Shown here piece after piece: positions 14,687 to 22,930 of a DNA stretch of 24,759 nt (position 1 is the stretch's first letter; the number at the start of each line of letters is the position of its first letter). The position numbers and the translations under genes are program-made. The stretch is from CAYXRK01 sp964467615 (GTDB lineage: Bacteria; Hydrogenedentota; Hydrogenedentia; Hydrogenedentales; GCA-2746185): contig CAYXRK010000058.1 in the NCBI GenBank assembly GCA_964467615.1, forward strand, positions 1 through 24,759, in the 5' to 3' direction. Below the pieces are notes generated by a model. The model worked only from the letters and a program-made list of their open reading frames with translations, had not been told where the DNA came from and did not search any database.

Positions 14687-15643
14687 TCAATTGCACTCAG
14701 GCTCAAGCGGCCCGGCGAGTTCCTTGAGATAGAACAAGCGCCCCGCCAACGTCGGCATGAACGTGCTGGGAATCCAGGGCGTCGGTTTGTGGTGCAGCGT
14801 CGCCCAGAGCGACATGCCTTGCCACATCATGCCGCGGCCGAGCGTTCCGTCGCAGCCGCCGATCACGCGATCCGACTTGAGGAACAGGCCGGGGCCGACG
14901 GTGTTCGCGCGGGCCGACACGAGCGTCGTCCGACTTTTGAAACTGGTGATCGCATTCTGCTCGATGGTCATCGGGTGCAGTTGCGCCGCGATTCGGAACT
15001 CGTCGGACCGCCACGCCTTGAGGCTTGGGTACTCGGACGCGAAGTGCGGCTCCCAGAACGCAATGTGGCACGTGCGCCCTATGCCGAAAACCGTCACGAG
15101 TCGCGCCCGAACTTTCTTCAATGCCAATATGCGTCCGCCATACTCGGGCAACGATTTCTTCGTCGCGTAGTGCCGCTGCGTCTTGGGCACGGTCAGCTTG
15201 CCTAGCGGTCCGTAAAAGGCCTGCTCCATGGCGAATTGAAACGCGCCCGGATCGCTCGGTGGAAGCGTATTTCCCTTCGCATCGCTCCATTCATCCATGT
15301 TGAATCCGTGGACGTGTTTACAATCGACCCCCCATTCCGTCAGAAAATAAACGGCCCACTTATACATGCCCATCGGGCCGACCGGCAAGATGAGCGCGAT
15401 GGGCCGTTTCGCGACCTTTGCTGCCCGAATCTCGGAGGCGATCTCGTGGCCCAACATCACGTCGAAGTCCGCGAGCGAATCGCAGGCCACGGGTTCGAAC
15501 TGCTTGTGCCACCACGTTTCGCGCTTGGCGAGGGCTTCCGGAGGCCGCGAACAGATTTCGTCGAGCACGGCCAGATCCCAGCCCGCGGGAAAATAATTCT
15601 CGAGCAACGACCCGCGGATCGTCGTCAACAAATTCACGGCCAT
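14687..15643 (-). CDS. NagB-like protein (glucosamine-6-phosphate deaminase family, altered site)
   Basis: A cytoplasmic protein of 318 aa, longer than NagB (about 266). It carries NagB landmarks: a nucleotide/sugar-phosphate fold with LPVGPMG, the GFNMDEW block (Asp and Glu of the E. coli NMDEY motif) and GIGRTCHIAFWEP. In E. coli the last block is GVGNDGHIAFNEP. The His and Glu stay, but the catalytic Asp141 is replaced by Thr (and the neighbours differ). ARANTVGPG resembles the allosteric/active-site lid region. ATG 15643 has AGGAG six bases upstream and lies 3 nt after the PIG-L stop. It may be an isomerase, lyase or deaminase on a different substrate; I call it NagB-like only. Confidence 0.8.
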   Translation of the reverse strand: MAVNLLTTIRGSLLENYFPAGWDLAVLDEICSRPPEALAKRETWWHKQFEPVACDSLADFDVMLGHEIASEIRAAKVAKRPIALILPVGPMGMYKWAVYFLTEWGVDCKHVHGFNMDEWSDAKGNTLPPSDPGAFQFAMEQAFYGPLGKLTVPKTQRHYATKKSLPEYGGRILALKKVRARLVTVFGIGRTCHIAFWEPHFASEYPSLKAWRSDEFRIAAQLHPMTIEQNAITSFKSRTTLVSARANTVGPGLFLKSDRVIGGCDGTLGRGMMWQGMSLWATLHHKPTPWIPSTFMPTLAGRLFYLKELAGPLEPECN

Positions 15644-15646
15644 CGT

Positions 15647-16429
15647 CTACTCCTCGTCCGCCGTCTTGTGTACCAATTCGCCTAGCGCGTCCGCGAGCGG
15701 GTCGGCGTCCGATGCGCACAATCCGAGATGCGAATGCAGACGCCAGCCCTCGGCCACGGAGGACCGCCCCGACATGCGCCCAATCTCGCGCGAAGTTTCC
15801 TCCATCGCGGTCAAGTAACTATCGATTCCCTGCGTCGCGTCGAGCCATTCCTTCTGGCTCGCGTGGCACGCAAGCGCTTCCCGTTTGCGGCCCAGCGTCC
15901 GTTCGATGTTGACGTACCGCGTTGCGTGAATCCGCTGCCCCAAGGGCCCGCGCAATCCCCACGGCAGGCAATGGTACACCGTCACATCCTGCGTTATCGG
16001 CGGCACCGGCGGCGTGGTCGCGTAGTTTGCCATGCCCCGCGTGAAGGCCGCGGTCACACCCAGACGCGATGCATTCATGTGATCTTCCATGTAGTCTTCG
16101 GGCGATTGCAGCAGCAAAATCGTCGGCGCGACTTCACGGACGACGGTCGCGAGTTTTCGCAATAGGCCGTCCTCGTAGAAAATCTCCAGATCGTTCGCGA
16201 TGGGCGGATGAAACGTCGCGTTCAGCACCTTAGCCGAGGCCTTGGCCTCCTCCGTGCGGCGCGCCGCAGTGCGTTCTGCGTTCTCGCGCATTGAACCGCA
16301 ACAGCCGTTCGCGACGTTCATCACGTGCAGCTCGTATCCCGCCTCGCCGAGCAACAGCAGCGTCCCCGCCATCATGAGTTCGATGTCGTCGGGATGCGCC
16401 GCAACGGCAAACGCGACAGGCGCGGCCAT
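15647..16429 (-). CDS. PIG-L family zinc deacetylase
   Basis: A LmbE/PIG-L deacetylase, 260 aa. These remove N-acetyl groups from GlcNAc-type sugars and conjugates. The zinc motif AHPDD is at residues 11-15 (His12, Asp15), and a third ligand, His117 (EDHMNAS), is at the expected distance. It starts the - strand operon with the NagB-like gene, which is consistent with deacetylation followed by a sugar-phosphate reaction (inference). The ATG at 16429 lies 158 bp from the divergent oxidoreductase start. No signal peptide is visible, so it probably acts in the cytoplasm. Confidence 0.88.
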   Translation of the reverse strand: MAAPVAFAVAAHPDDIELMMAGTLLLLGEAGYELHVMNVANGCCGSMRENAERTAARRTEEAKASAKVLNATFHPPIANDLEIFYEDGLLRKLATVVREVAPTILLLQSPEDYMEDHMNASRLGVTAAFTRGMANYATTPPVPPITQDVTVYHCLPWGLRGPLGQRIHATRYVNIERTLGRKREALACHASQKEWLDATQGIDSYLTAMEETSREIGRMSGRSSVAEGWRLHSHLGLCASDADPLADALGELVHKTADEE

Positions 16430-16504
16430 GCCTTATACTAGCCTCCCGCTTGAAAGATTGCCGGGGCTGCTGGCGATATTCCGCGTACGTGCGAAGGTTG
16501 CGGT

Positions 16505-16566
16505 GTACCGTCGGCATCCTTGCCGGCATTCCGATATCCATGGTGCCGCCAAGATGGCGGCGGTAC
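16505..16566 (+). other. Stem-loop in the oxidoreductase leader
   Basis: GTACCG (16505-16510) can pair with CGGTAC (16561-16566), and GCCGCC-AAGAT-GGCGGC (16545-16561) forms a competing inner hairpin. It lies just before the ribosome-binding region of the + strand gene and could affect its translation, or be a - strand promoter-region feature. No known riboswitch class is recognised. Confidence 0.25.
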
Positions 16567-16587
16567 GAAATCGAAAGGGAACAATAC

Positions 16588-17616
16588 ATGAAGACGCTGG
16601 GCGTGGGCATCGTCGGGACGGGGTGGGTGTCGGGCGAACACATTCGCGCGTTCGAGGCGGACCCGCGCACCAAGGTCGTCGCGCTATGTGGCCGCACGAA
16701 AGATCGCGCCCGCGCGAAGGCCACCGTGTGCGGGCTCGACTGTGACATTTACGACGATCTCGCCCTAATGCTCGATCGAGACGACATTGACATTGTCTCG
16801 ATAGCGACGCCGCCGCACGTCCATCGCGAACAGGCCGTGGCGGCGGCCAACGCGGGCAAGCACCTCTTGCTGGAAAAGGCGATGGCCAACACGATCGAAG
16901 ACGTTCGCGCCATCCGCGACGCCGTCGCCGCGGCCGGAGTGAAGTCCGTCGTCAGCTTCGTGCTCCGTTGGAACCCGCTCTTCGAAATCATCAAGACCCA
17001 GCTCGCCCAAGGCAGCATCGGCCGCGTGTTCTACGGCGAGGTGGACTATTTCCACGGCATCGGCCCCTGGTACGGCCAATTTCACTGGAACGTCAAAAAG
17101 GAAATCGGCGGAAGTTCCCTGCTTTCCGCCGGTTGTCACGCCCTCGATTCGCTACGTTGGTTCATGGGCGGCGATGTCGCCGAGGTCCATCAGTACACCA
17201 CGCGTGGCAACGGCCCGGACTTCGCCGCCTACGAATACGAGCCAACCTCGGTAACGATCCTGAAATTTGCCGATGGCCGGATCGGCAAGGTCGCGTCCTG
17301 CATCGAGTGCATCCAGCCCTATGTGTTTCACATCAATCTCGTCGGCACCGAAGGCACGATTCGCAACAACAAAATCCACTCGCGGCGCCAATTTCCCGGC
17401 CAAACGAACTGGGTAGAAGTGCCCACGATTCTTCCCGACAGCGGCGACGTCACGCACCATCCGTTTCAGGAGGAAGTCAAGCACCTGCTGACGTGCATCG
17501 AAACCAGCGTCGAATCGCACGTGAACGTGGCGGACGCCTACAAGACGCACGAGATCGTACTCGCGGCGGACCGCTCGGGGCGCGAAGGCAAACCGATCCG
17601 ATTGCCGCTCGGCTGA
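16588..17616 (+). CDS. Gfo/Idh/MocA-family NAD(P)-dependent oxidoreductase
   Basis: A sugar or inositol-type dehydrogenase, 342 aa, cytoplasmic. The Rossmann motif GIVGTGW is at residues 7-13, ATPPHVH at 73-79, the conserved Glu96-Lys97 pair (HLLLEKAMANT; usually EKP) and His184 (GGSSLLSAGCHALDSLRW), the catalytic His position. The C-terminal half is the usual beta-sheet domain. ATG 16588 has AAGGGA about eight bases upstream; the frame from 16450 adds residues with no family match. It is divergent from the PIG-L/NagB-like operon and may share regulation. Its stop is 2 bp from the stop of the convergent signal peptidase gene. The substrate is not known. Confidence 0.9.
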   Translation: MKTLGVGIVGTGWVSGEHIRAFEADPRTKVVALCGRTKDRARAKATVCGLDCDIYDDLALMLDRDDIDIVSIATPPHVHREQAVAAANAGKHLLLEKAMANTIEDVRAIRDAVAAAGVKSVVSFVLRWNPLFEIIKTQLAQGSIGRVFYGEVDYFHGIGPWYGQFHWNVKKEIGGSSLLSAGCHALDSLRWFMGGDVAEVHQYTTRGNGPDFAAYEYEPTSVTILKFADGRIGKVASCIECIQPYVFHINLVGTEGTIRNNKIHSRRQFPGQTNWVEVPTILPDSGDVTHHPFQEEVKHLLTCIETSVESHVNVADAYKTHEIVLAADRSGREGKPIRLPLG

Positions 17617-17618
17617 CC

Positions 17619-18884
17619 CTAGCGCTCGCTCAACCGCCTCGCCCGTCCTAGCGGCCACCACACGGCCGTGGCGACGCCAACAACACGCGAGCGATTCACC
17701 GCGCCAAAGATTCGGCTGTCCGGCGCGGGGTCATCATCCGGCGCAAGAATGAAATACGATGCCTCGGGAACCGCGATGTCCGCCTTCATTTTCTTCTCGC
17801 CATCGGGATCGAGCTTCCACTCCGCAAGCCACTTCGGTCCTTCGACCTCAACGCCATTCACGTGCAGCCGGCCATCGCGGATATGAACGTGCTCGCCCGG
17901 CAGTCCAGCCACCGTTCCCGCGAGCAAGTGCGGCATGTCCTTCGACGTTTGCGGCGGATAAAACAAGATGACGTCGCCGCGCCGAAGCGTTCGACCCCGC
18001 GTAACGCGCAAGCCGGTAAACGGAACTGGGAACCCCAACGCAATCTTGCTGATGAACAAACGCTCCCCCCGCGCCATGGCCCCCGGCGCGGGATCGTGCG
18101 CGAGATGCCATGAGCGCCCAACAAACAACCGCATGATCGTCCAGACCGCGAGCAGCGAAATCGACCCGCGCCACCAAATCGTTTCCGTATACCCCGTGAA
18201 GTCCCGCCCTCGTCCGAAAGGCCACCACACGCTCGTCACGCGGCCCAGAATATTCCGCTTCGGCACGGGCCCCCACCAACGGGCGTCGCGGCTCGAGCTG
18301 CTGTTGTCACCGAGCATGAAGTAGTGTCCCTCGGGGATTAGTGTAAACCGAGGTTCGTCGACCAGCGCGTATTTTGGGCTGTCGGGATCCTGCTTGTCGT
18401 AGACAAACGGCGACGTGTAGTGCACGTCCGGCATCGAAGCCGGCAATTCGAGCGGCTCGCCGTCGATAAGCACCTTCCCGTCGCGGACCAGGATTGTCTC
18501 CCCCGGCAGGCCGATGACTCGTTTAACCAGCGTGTCCTTCGGGACGCCCGGCTCGATCGCCTTGAACACGACGATGTCGAATCGTTTCGGTCCCGGCCGC
18601 TCCCAAAGGTGGTTCTGCGCGTACCAAATTGTATTGGTAGTCATCGGAAAACGGAAACCGTTGAACGGCCAACGGACGCCGTACACGTGCTTGTCGACAG
18701 CGATGCGGTCCCCCTCCATCAACGTCGGGCGCATCGATCCCGATGGAATTTTGAACGGCTCGAGGATCGGCCAGCGCACCAACAGCGCGACGCCCACGGC
18801 GATGAAAATGCTCCGCGTCCAATCCCATACGACCGCGAGCCAGCCGTGGCTAGAGGATTGCGCGGTCTCGGAATTGCCGCTCAC
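17619..18884 (-). CDS. lepB: Signal peptidase I with a fused degenerate second peptidase domain
   Basis: A 421-aa inner-membrane peptidase that cleaves signal peptides. The first domain (1-235) has a transmembrane segment (about 22-41), Ser50 in PSGSM (47-51), the general base Lys121 in DTLVKRVIGLPGE, and LGDNSSSSRDARWWG (191-205). A second hydrophobic segment at about 240-255 precedes a second SPase-like domain (264-415). There the serine is replaced by Ala269 (APGAMARGERL), the lysine by Gly323 (LLAGTVAGLPGE) and the GDN box by APDDDPAPDSR. The final VATAVWWPLGRAR repeats VTSVWWPFGRGR of the first domain. So the second half looks like an intragenic duplication that lost catalysis. The GTG start lies 7 nt behind the preceding signal peptidase stop. 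The first domain is probably active. Confidence 0.9.
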   Translation of the reverse strand: MSGNSETAQSSSHGWLAVVWDWTRSIFIAVGVALLVRWPILEPFKIPSGSMRPTLMEGDRIAVDKHVYGVRWPFNGFRFPMTTNTIWYAQNHLWERPGPKRFDIVVFKAIEPGVPKDTLVKRVIGLPGETILVRDGKVLIDGEPLELPASMPDVHYTSPFVYDKQDPDSPKYALVDEPRFTLIPEGHYFMLGDNSSSSRDARWWGPVPKRNILGRVTSVWWPFGRGRDFTGYTETIWWRGSISLLAVWTIMRLFVGRSWHLAHDPAPGAMARGERLFISKIALGFPVPFTGLRVTRGRTLRRGDVILFYPPQTSKDMPHLLAGTVAGLPGEHVHIRDGRLHVNGVEVEGPKWLAEWKLDPDGEKKMKADIAVPEASYFILAPDDDPAPDSRIFGAVNRSRVVGVATAVWWPLGRARRLSER

Positions 18885-18891
18885 GCGTTGC

Positions 18892-19953
18892 TTACGCCGC
18901 CTTAGGTTTCGCCGCGTCAGACGTGTTCACCCTGCGGCGGCGGTACACGTCCGACCCTATCAATGCCGCGGGAATTCCAATCAATAGCGCAAGCCCCCAC
19001 CAAGTCCGCGAGAACCCCGTGAGGTCGCGGATCCGCATCGGCGGCAGCACAATCGCAAACGCGCGTCCATACAAGTTCTCGTGCGGCGTCCACCCAAAAT
19101 AACGGCCGTCAAGACTGCTGCCGCTATTGTCTCCCATCATCAAGTAATGGTCCGGCGGAATGAGCGAATACTCATCATCCTCGAAAATGCCGTACTTGAA
19201 CAATTTCGACTCGCGCCATCTCCCCACTAACTGCGCGCGAATGAACTCGAAGCTCGATTCATGCACGTCCACGACAAGCTGCGCCTTCTGTTGCTGAGAA
19301 AGTTTCGAGATATCCATGTCCTTCACAATCGGCCCCAAGCGGACGAGATCGTCGATGAGCACGCGCAAATTCGGATCGGCCCCGGAACTGACTGTCAGCG
19401 TGACGCTCTCTTTCGCGCTCACGAGCAATTGATCGATGAGCGCTTCGGGTTGCGGCACAAGGTCCGTCGTGTAGTGCAACACATCTTTGAGTTTGGCCGG
19501 TGGTTCCACGCGCTCGCCATTGACCCAGATCGATCCGTCGCCAACGCGGATGCGCTCGCCCGGCAGGCCGACAATGCGCTTGATGAGCGTCGGATGCGCC
19601 GCGCCCTTTTCCGGGTTCTTGAATACCACGATGTCCCAACGCTTCGGATTGCCAAGCCGAATGAGGTTCGTCGTGGTGAACGGAATCCGCAAATTGTACG
19701 CCAACTTATTGACAGCGACACGATCTCCGGTGAAGAAGTTCGGCACGCCGTGCAACGTCGGCTCCATCGACCCCGAAGGAATTCGGAACAACTGCACCAG
19801 CGCCCAACTGATCGTCAATATGGCGGAGATCAGCTTGACCCAACTGAGCAAGTTTTCCTTGGTCCAGGGGCCGGTAATGATTTGTACGACCGCCGCGGCG
19901 ACATGCCACAACGCGGCCGCGGGACTCCTCGGCGCAATTTTGTTCTTGGCCAA
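18892..19953 (-). CDS. lepB: Signal peptidase I (with ~100-residue insertion)
   Basis: Inner-membrane signal peptidase, 353 aa. A transmembrane segment (about 36-55) precedes Ser62 in PSGSM (59-63), Lys125 in TLIKRIVGLPGE, and GDNSGSSLDGRYFG (274-287). Between the lysine box and the GDN box lies an additional, helical and charged segment (about 150-255) not usual for short bacterial enzymes. A second hydrophobic segment at about 319-336 may re-anchor the C-terminus. The start is a TTG at 19953, 3 nt after the lepA stop and preceded by GGGGA. Order lepA-lepB is conserved in many bacteria. Two signal peptidases side by side suggest high secretion load or divided substrates. Confidence 0.88.
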   Translation of the reverse strand: MAKNKIAPRSPAAALWHVAAAVVQIITGPWTKENLLSWVKLISAILTISWALVQLFRIPSGSMEPTLHGVPNFFTGDRVAVNKLAYNLRIPFTTTNLIRLGNPKRWDIVVFKNPEKGAAHPTLIKRIVGLPGERIRVGDGSIWVNGERVEPPAKLKDVLHYTTDLVPQPEALIDQLLVSAKESVTLTVSSGADPNLRVLIDDLVRLGPIVKDMDISKLSQQQKAQLVVDVHESSFEFIRAQLVGRWRESKLFKYGIFEDDEYSLIPPDHYLMMGDNSGSSLDGRYFGWTPHENLYGRAFAIVLPPMRIRDLTGFSRTWWGLALLIGIPAALIGSDVYRRRRVNTSDAAKPKAA

Positions 19954-19956
19954 TGC

Positions 19957-21771
19957 TCAGTCCCCGTCGTCGTCCACTTTGAGCAGGGCCATGAACGCCT
20001 CCTGCGGGACTTCCACCGCGCCCACCTGCTTCATGCGCTTCTTGCCTTCCTTCTGCTTCTCGAGCAATTTGCGTTTGCGTGTGATGTCGCCGCCGTAACA
20101 TTTCGCCGTCACGTTTTTGCGCATCGACCTGATCGTTTCGCGCACGATGATCTTCCCCCCTATCGCCGCTTGAATCGCGACCTCATACTGTTGACGCGGA
20201 ATCAGTTTCTGCAGCCGCGACGCCAGCTTCTTCCCCACGTACACCGCCCGCTCCCGGTGGACAATGCACGACAGCGCATCGACGCGATCGCCGTTCAAAA
20301 GTATGTCCAGCTTGACGAGATCGCCTGGCCGATATCCGATAATCCGGTACTCCAGCGATCCATATCCGCGCGAAAGCGATTTCAGCTTGTCATAAAAATC
20401 CAGCACGATTTCGGCCAGCGGCATCTGATACACCGCCATGCAGCGGTTGCCTTCGATGTAGTCGACGCGCACGTGGATGCCGCGCTTCTTCTTGCACAAA
20501 TCTATCGCCGCGCTCAGGTATTCCGTCGGGACGATCAGATCGGCCTCGATATATGGTTCCTCGATCTCGCGGATGTCGCTCTGCGCAGGCATCTTCGAGG
20601 CGTTTTCGATGATCATTTCTTCGCCGCTGTCGAGCGTTATTTTGTATGCGACGTTGGGTACCGTCGTAACGAGCGTCAAGTTGAACTCGCGTTCAAGGCG
20701 CTCCTGCACAATTTCCATATGCAACAAACCGAGGAAGCCCAGCCGAAAGCCCAGCCCGAGCGCATCCGAACTGTCCGCGTTATAGTGAAACGAAGCGTCG
20801 TTGAGATGCAGCCTATCCAGCGCGTCGCGCAACTCGTTGTAGTCATTCGCCACGGCGGGATACATGCCGCAAAACACGACGGACTGTACCTCGCGGTAGC
20901 CGGGCAGCGCCGTCGCCGCGGGCCGTGCCGCGTCCGTCACGGTATCGCCGATTTTCACGGTCTCGAGCTCACGTATATTGCAGACCAGATAACCCGTTTC
21001 GCCCGCCGACAATTCATCCGCCGGAATCATTTCGGGCTTGAACGTCCCCGTCTCCGCCACTTCGTACTTGTGGCCCGCGGCCATCATCTGCGCTTTCATC
21101 CCGGGACGAATCTGACCATCGATGACGCGAATATAAATGATCACGCCGCGAAACGAATTGTAGACGGCGTCGAATATCAGGCCCCGCAACGGTGCGTCGG
21201 CCCTGCCCGTTGGCGCCGGGACGCGGCTGACCACCGCCTCGAGCACGTCTTGAGTACCGATGTCTTGCTTCGCGCTCGTGAGCACGGCGTGTTCCGCGTC
21301 GAGCCCGATGACCTCCTCGATTTGGCGCCGCGCCATGTCTATATCCGCGGCGGGAAGGTCAATCTTATTAATAACCGGAATGATATCGAGGTCCTGCTCG
21401 ATCGCCTTGTACGCGTTTGCGAGCGTCTGCGCCTCCACCCCCTGCGCCGCATCGACCAAGAGCAGAGCGCCTTCGCAGGCCGCGAGGCTCCGCGAAACTT
21501 CGTAACTAAAGTCGACGTGGCCCGGTGTGTCGATCAAGTTCAAGATGTATTCGTGGCCGTCCTTCGCCGTGTATTTCATTCGCACCGGGACGGACTTGAT
21601 CGTGATGCCGCGTTCGCGCTCGATGTCCAGCGAGTCGAGCGTCTGGTCTTTGAGCTTCCGCATGTCCACCGTGTGCGTAAACTCGAGCAATCGATCGGCC
21701 AACGTAGACTTTCCATGGTCGATGTGCGCGATGATGCAGAAGTTGCGGATAAATTTCGGATCGGCTGACAT
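19957..21771 (-). CDS. lepA: Elongation factor 4 (LepA) GTPase
   Basis: Ribosome-associated GTPase that acts on stalled or misplaced ribosomes, 604 aa, the family length. The G1 motif AHIDHGKST is at residues 15-23, RGITIK at 54-59, DTPGH at 81-85 and NKID at 135-138. The family-specific C-terminal domain includes the GGDITRKRKLLEKQKEGKKRMK tail region. The ATG at 21771 begins 33 nt after the recO stop with only a weak GAAG upstream. It is transcribed with recO and the two signal peptidase genes. A very long frame on the opposite strand (19261-21768) is a shadow of this gene. Confidence 0.97.
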   Translation of the reverse strand: MSADPKFIRNFCIIAHIDHGKSTLADRLLEFTHTVDMRKLKDQTLDSLDIERERGITIKSVPVRMKYTAKDGHEYILNLIDTPGHVDFSYEVSRSLAACEGALLLVDAAQGVEAQTLANAYKAIEQDLDIIPVINKIDLPAADIDMARRQIEEVIGLDAEHAVLTSAKQDIGTQDVLEAVVSRVPAPTGRADAPLRGLIFDAVYNSFRGVIIYIRVIDGQIRPGMKAQMMAAGHKYEVAETGTFKPEMIPADELSAGETGYLVCNIRELETVKIGDTVTDAARPAATALPGYREVQSVVFCGMYPAVANDYNELRDALDRLHLNDASFHYNADSSDALGLGFRLGFLGLLHMEIVQERLEREFNLTLVTTVPNVAYKITLDSGEEMIIENASKMPAQSDIREIEEPYIEADLIVPTEYLSAAIDLCKKKRGIHVRVDYIEGNRCMAVYQMPLAEIVLDFYDKLKSLSRGYGSLEYRIIGYRPGDLVKLDILLNGDRVDALSCIVHRERAVYVGKKLASRLQKLIPRQQYEVAIQAAIGGKIIVRETIRSMRKNVTAKCYGGDITRKRKLLEKQKEGKKRMKQVGAVEVPQEAFMALLKVDDDGD

Positions 21772-21804
21772 GAGAGTGCTTCTACCGGCGCGGCAACGCG
21801 GCGC

Positions 21805-22527
21805 CTACGAATACATTTGCTGGATGACCCGAAGGCTTCGGAATGTCGTGTCCAGTTGGTGCGCTGCGTACGAACCCAAAAGCGTAAACGTTCCGGTGTC
21901 AAGCGATAGCGCCGGACAGGCCGCGTCTGCCGCGGAAAGGGCCTTCAGTTTCGCCAATTCCTGCACGGTCAACGGCGCGTCCGGACGGCAATTCGCGCAC
22001 GCCGCCCCCCCGTCATACGCGAATCCCGCCGCCCGAGGCGTCTCCCTTCCGCACCGGACGCACGCGTCAAACTCCGGCGCGAACCCACCCGCTTCCAGCA
22101 GCCGGAGCGCTTGCCAAGCCGCGTGCGTGCGGGGACTGGCGGACGATTTCTCCATGTCTCCAAGTCCGCGATATAGCGCGCGAAACAACGGCGCGGACGG
22201 CTCGTTTTCATGTGCCGTCTTCGCGGCCAGTTCCAGCGGAAACGCCGCGTATGTCGATTTGTCAAGATCGTGCTTGATGGCGGGGAACGCGTCCAAAAGC
22301 GTAACGTCGCCGAGTTGTTGCACCTCGCGGCTGTCCTTCCAATAGTAGACCACCTCGAGCCGGTTAAAGGTATCGAGCAATCCGGCCAACTGGCTTTTCG
22401 GGCGTTTTACCCCTTTGGCCATGCAAACGAGGCGGCCCCGGTCCGGGCTGAGCAACGTCACAATGCGGCTCGATTCACTAAAATCGACGCCCCGTAGGAC
22501 GATCGCTTCGGTGCGTTCCTGAGACAC
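21805..22527 (-). CDS. recO: DNA repair protein RecO
   Basis: Helps load RecA onto single-stranded DNA in the RecFOR pathway; cytoplasmic, 240 aa. An N-terminal OB-fold (EAIVLRGVDFSESSRIVTLLS) is followed by a helical region and a zinc finger with Cys156, Cys159, Cys177 and Cys180 (CVRC and CANC). The GTG start at 22527 has AGGGAG six bases upstream. It is the first gene of the operon ending with the two signal peptidases, with a good promoter at 22588-22617. Length and motifs fit the family well. Confidence 0.93.
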   Translation of the reverse strand: MSQERTEAIVLRGVDFSESSRIVTLLSPDRGRLVCMAKGVKRPKSQLAGLLDTFNRLEVVYYWKDSREVQQLGDVTLLDAFPAIKHDLDKSTYAAFPLELAAKTAHENEPSAPLFRALYRGLGDMEKSSASPRTHAAWQALRLLEAGGFAPEFDACVRCGRETPRAAGFAYDGGAACANCRPDAPLTVQELAKLKALSAADAACPALSLDTGTFTLLGSYAAHQLDTTFRSLRVIQQMYS

Positions 22528-22587
22528 AGTTCACTCCCTGGCCGGACGGTAGTGGAAGAGGGTAAAAGCGGCGGGCTAGAACCCAAA

Positions 22588-22617
22588 ATTATATCAATTT
22601 CGCGAGGATATGCGCAA
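22588..22617 (-). promoter_or_regulatory. Candidate promoter of the recO-lepA-lepB operon
   Basis: On the - strand a perfect TATAAT (+ positions 22588-22593) is preceded, after 18 bases, by TTGCGC (22612-22617), a partial match to TTGACA. Transcription would start about 54 bases before the recO GTG. Confidence 0.5.
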
Positions 22618-22656
22618 CGCGACAGTCGCTTCCTATATTTGCGCGCCAAGCTCGCC

Positions 22657-22693
22657 AGTTTCACACGGCTCTTGCCGGGATTCGAGGAAGAGC
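22657..22693 (+). repeat. Dispersed repeat, copy 1
   Basis: Begins AGTTTCACACGGCT and ends GCCGGGATTCGAGGAAGA plus GC. Almost identical to 24251-24288, differing by one base in length and a few substitutions in the centre and at the end. The two copies lie in the same orientation on either side of the TlpA-like gene. Confidence 0.75.
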
Positions 22694-22857
22694 GGCATAG
22701 GTCAGAGCGACGCGCGATCTGCAAAAAATCCCCCTTTGAAGGGGGTGCCGCGCGGCGGGGGATGTACGGGCTCCGACCAGGCGCTTTCTTAGTTGCCACG
22801 TGCCCTTGGGGCACACCCAGAAACCATAAAAATGACGTACAGACTTCGCGCCGCGCT

Positions 22858-22884
22858 CCCCCTCCTTTGGTTGAAGGGAGGGGG
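22858..22884. repeat. CCCCCTCC/GGAGGGGG palindrome
   Basis: An 8-bp perfect stem with loop TTTGGTTGAAG, located 46 bases beyond the stop of the TlpA-like gene. It may be a mobile palindrome or a weak terminator; there is no T-tract. Confidence 0.5.
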
Positions 22885-22930
22885 CAGGGGGAGGGTTGGG
22901 CAGAATGAATTTTCGAAACAGACCATAGAG

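Larger units (their letters stand above)
22528..22930. other. Intergenic region between recO and the TlpA-like gene
   Basis: About 400 bases without a gene. It contains the recO promoter, a copy (22657-22693) of a repeat found again at 24251-24288, a CCCCC-TTTGAA-GGGGG hairpin near 22729-22745, and an 8-bp stem CCCCCTCC/GGAGGGGG (22858-22884) after the TlpA-like gene. The last could help to end that gene's transcript, but has no T-tract in its direction. Confidence 0.6.

Noticed and set aside
19261..21768. 835-codon open frame on the + strand opposite lepA and the second signal peptidase gene
   Set aside because: Its protein is His/Arg-rich, low-complexity in look and has no recognisable motif. 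It lies exactly opposite lepA, which has every family motif. Such antisense frames are common in GC-rich genomes.
22549..22930. Frames between recO and the TlpA-like gene, considered as small genes
   Set aside because: They overlap repeats and C/G-rich palindromes and have no plausible start signal.
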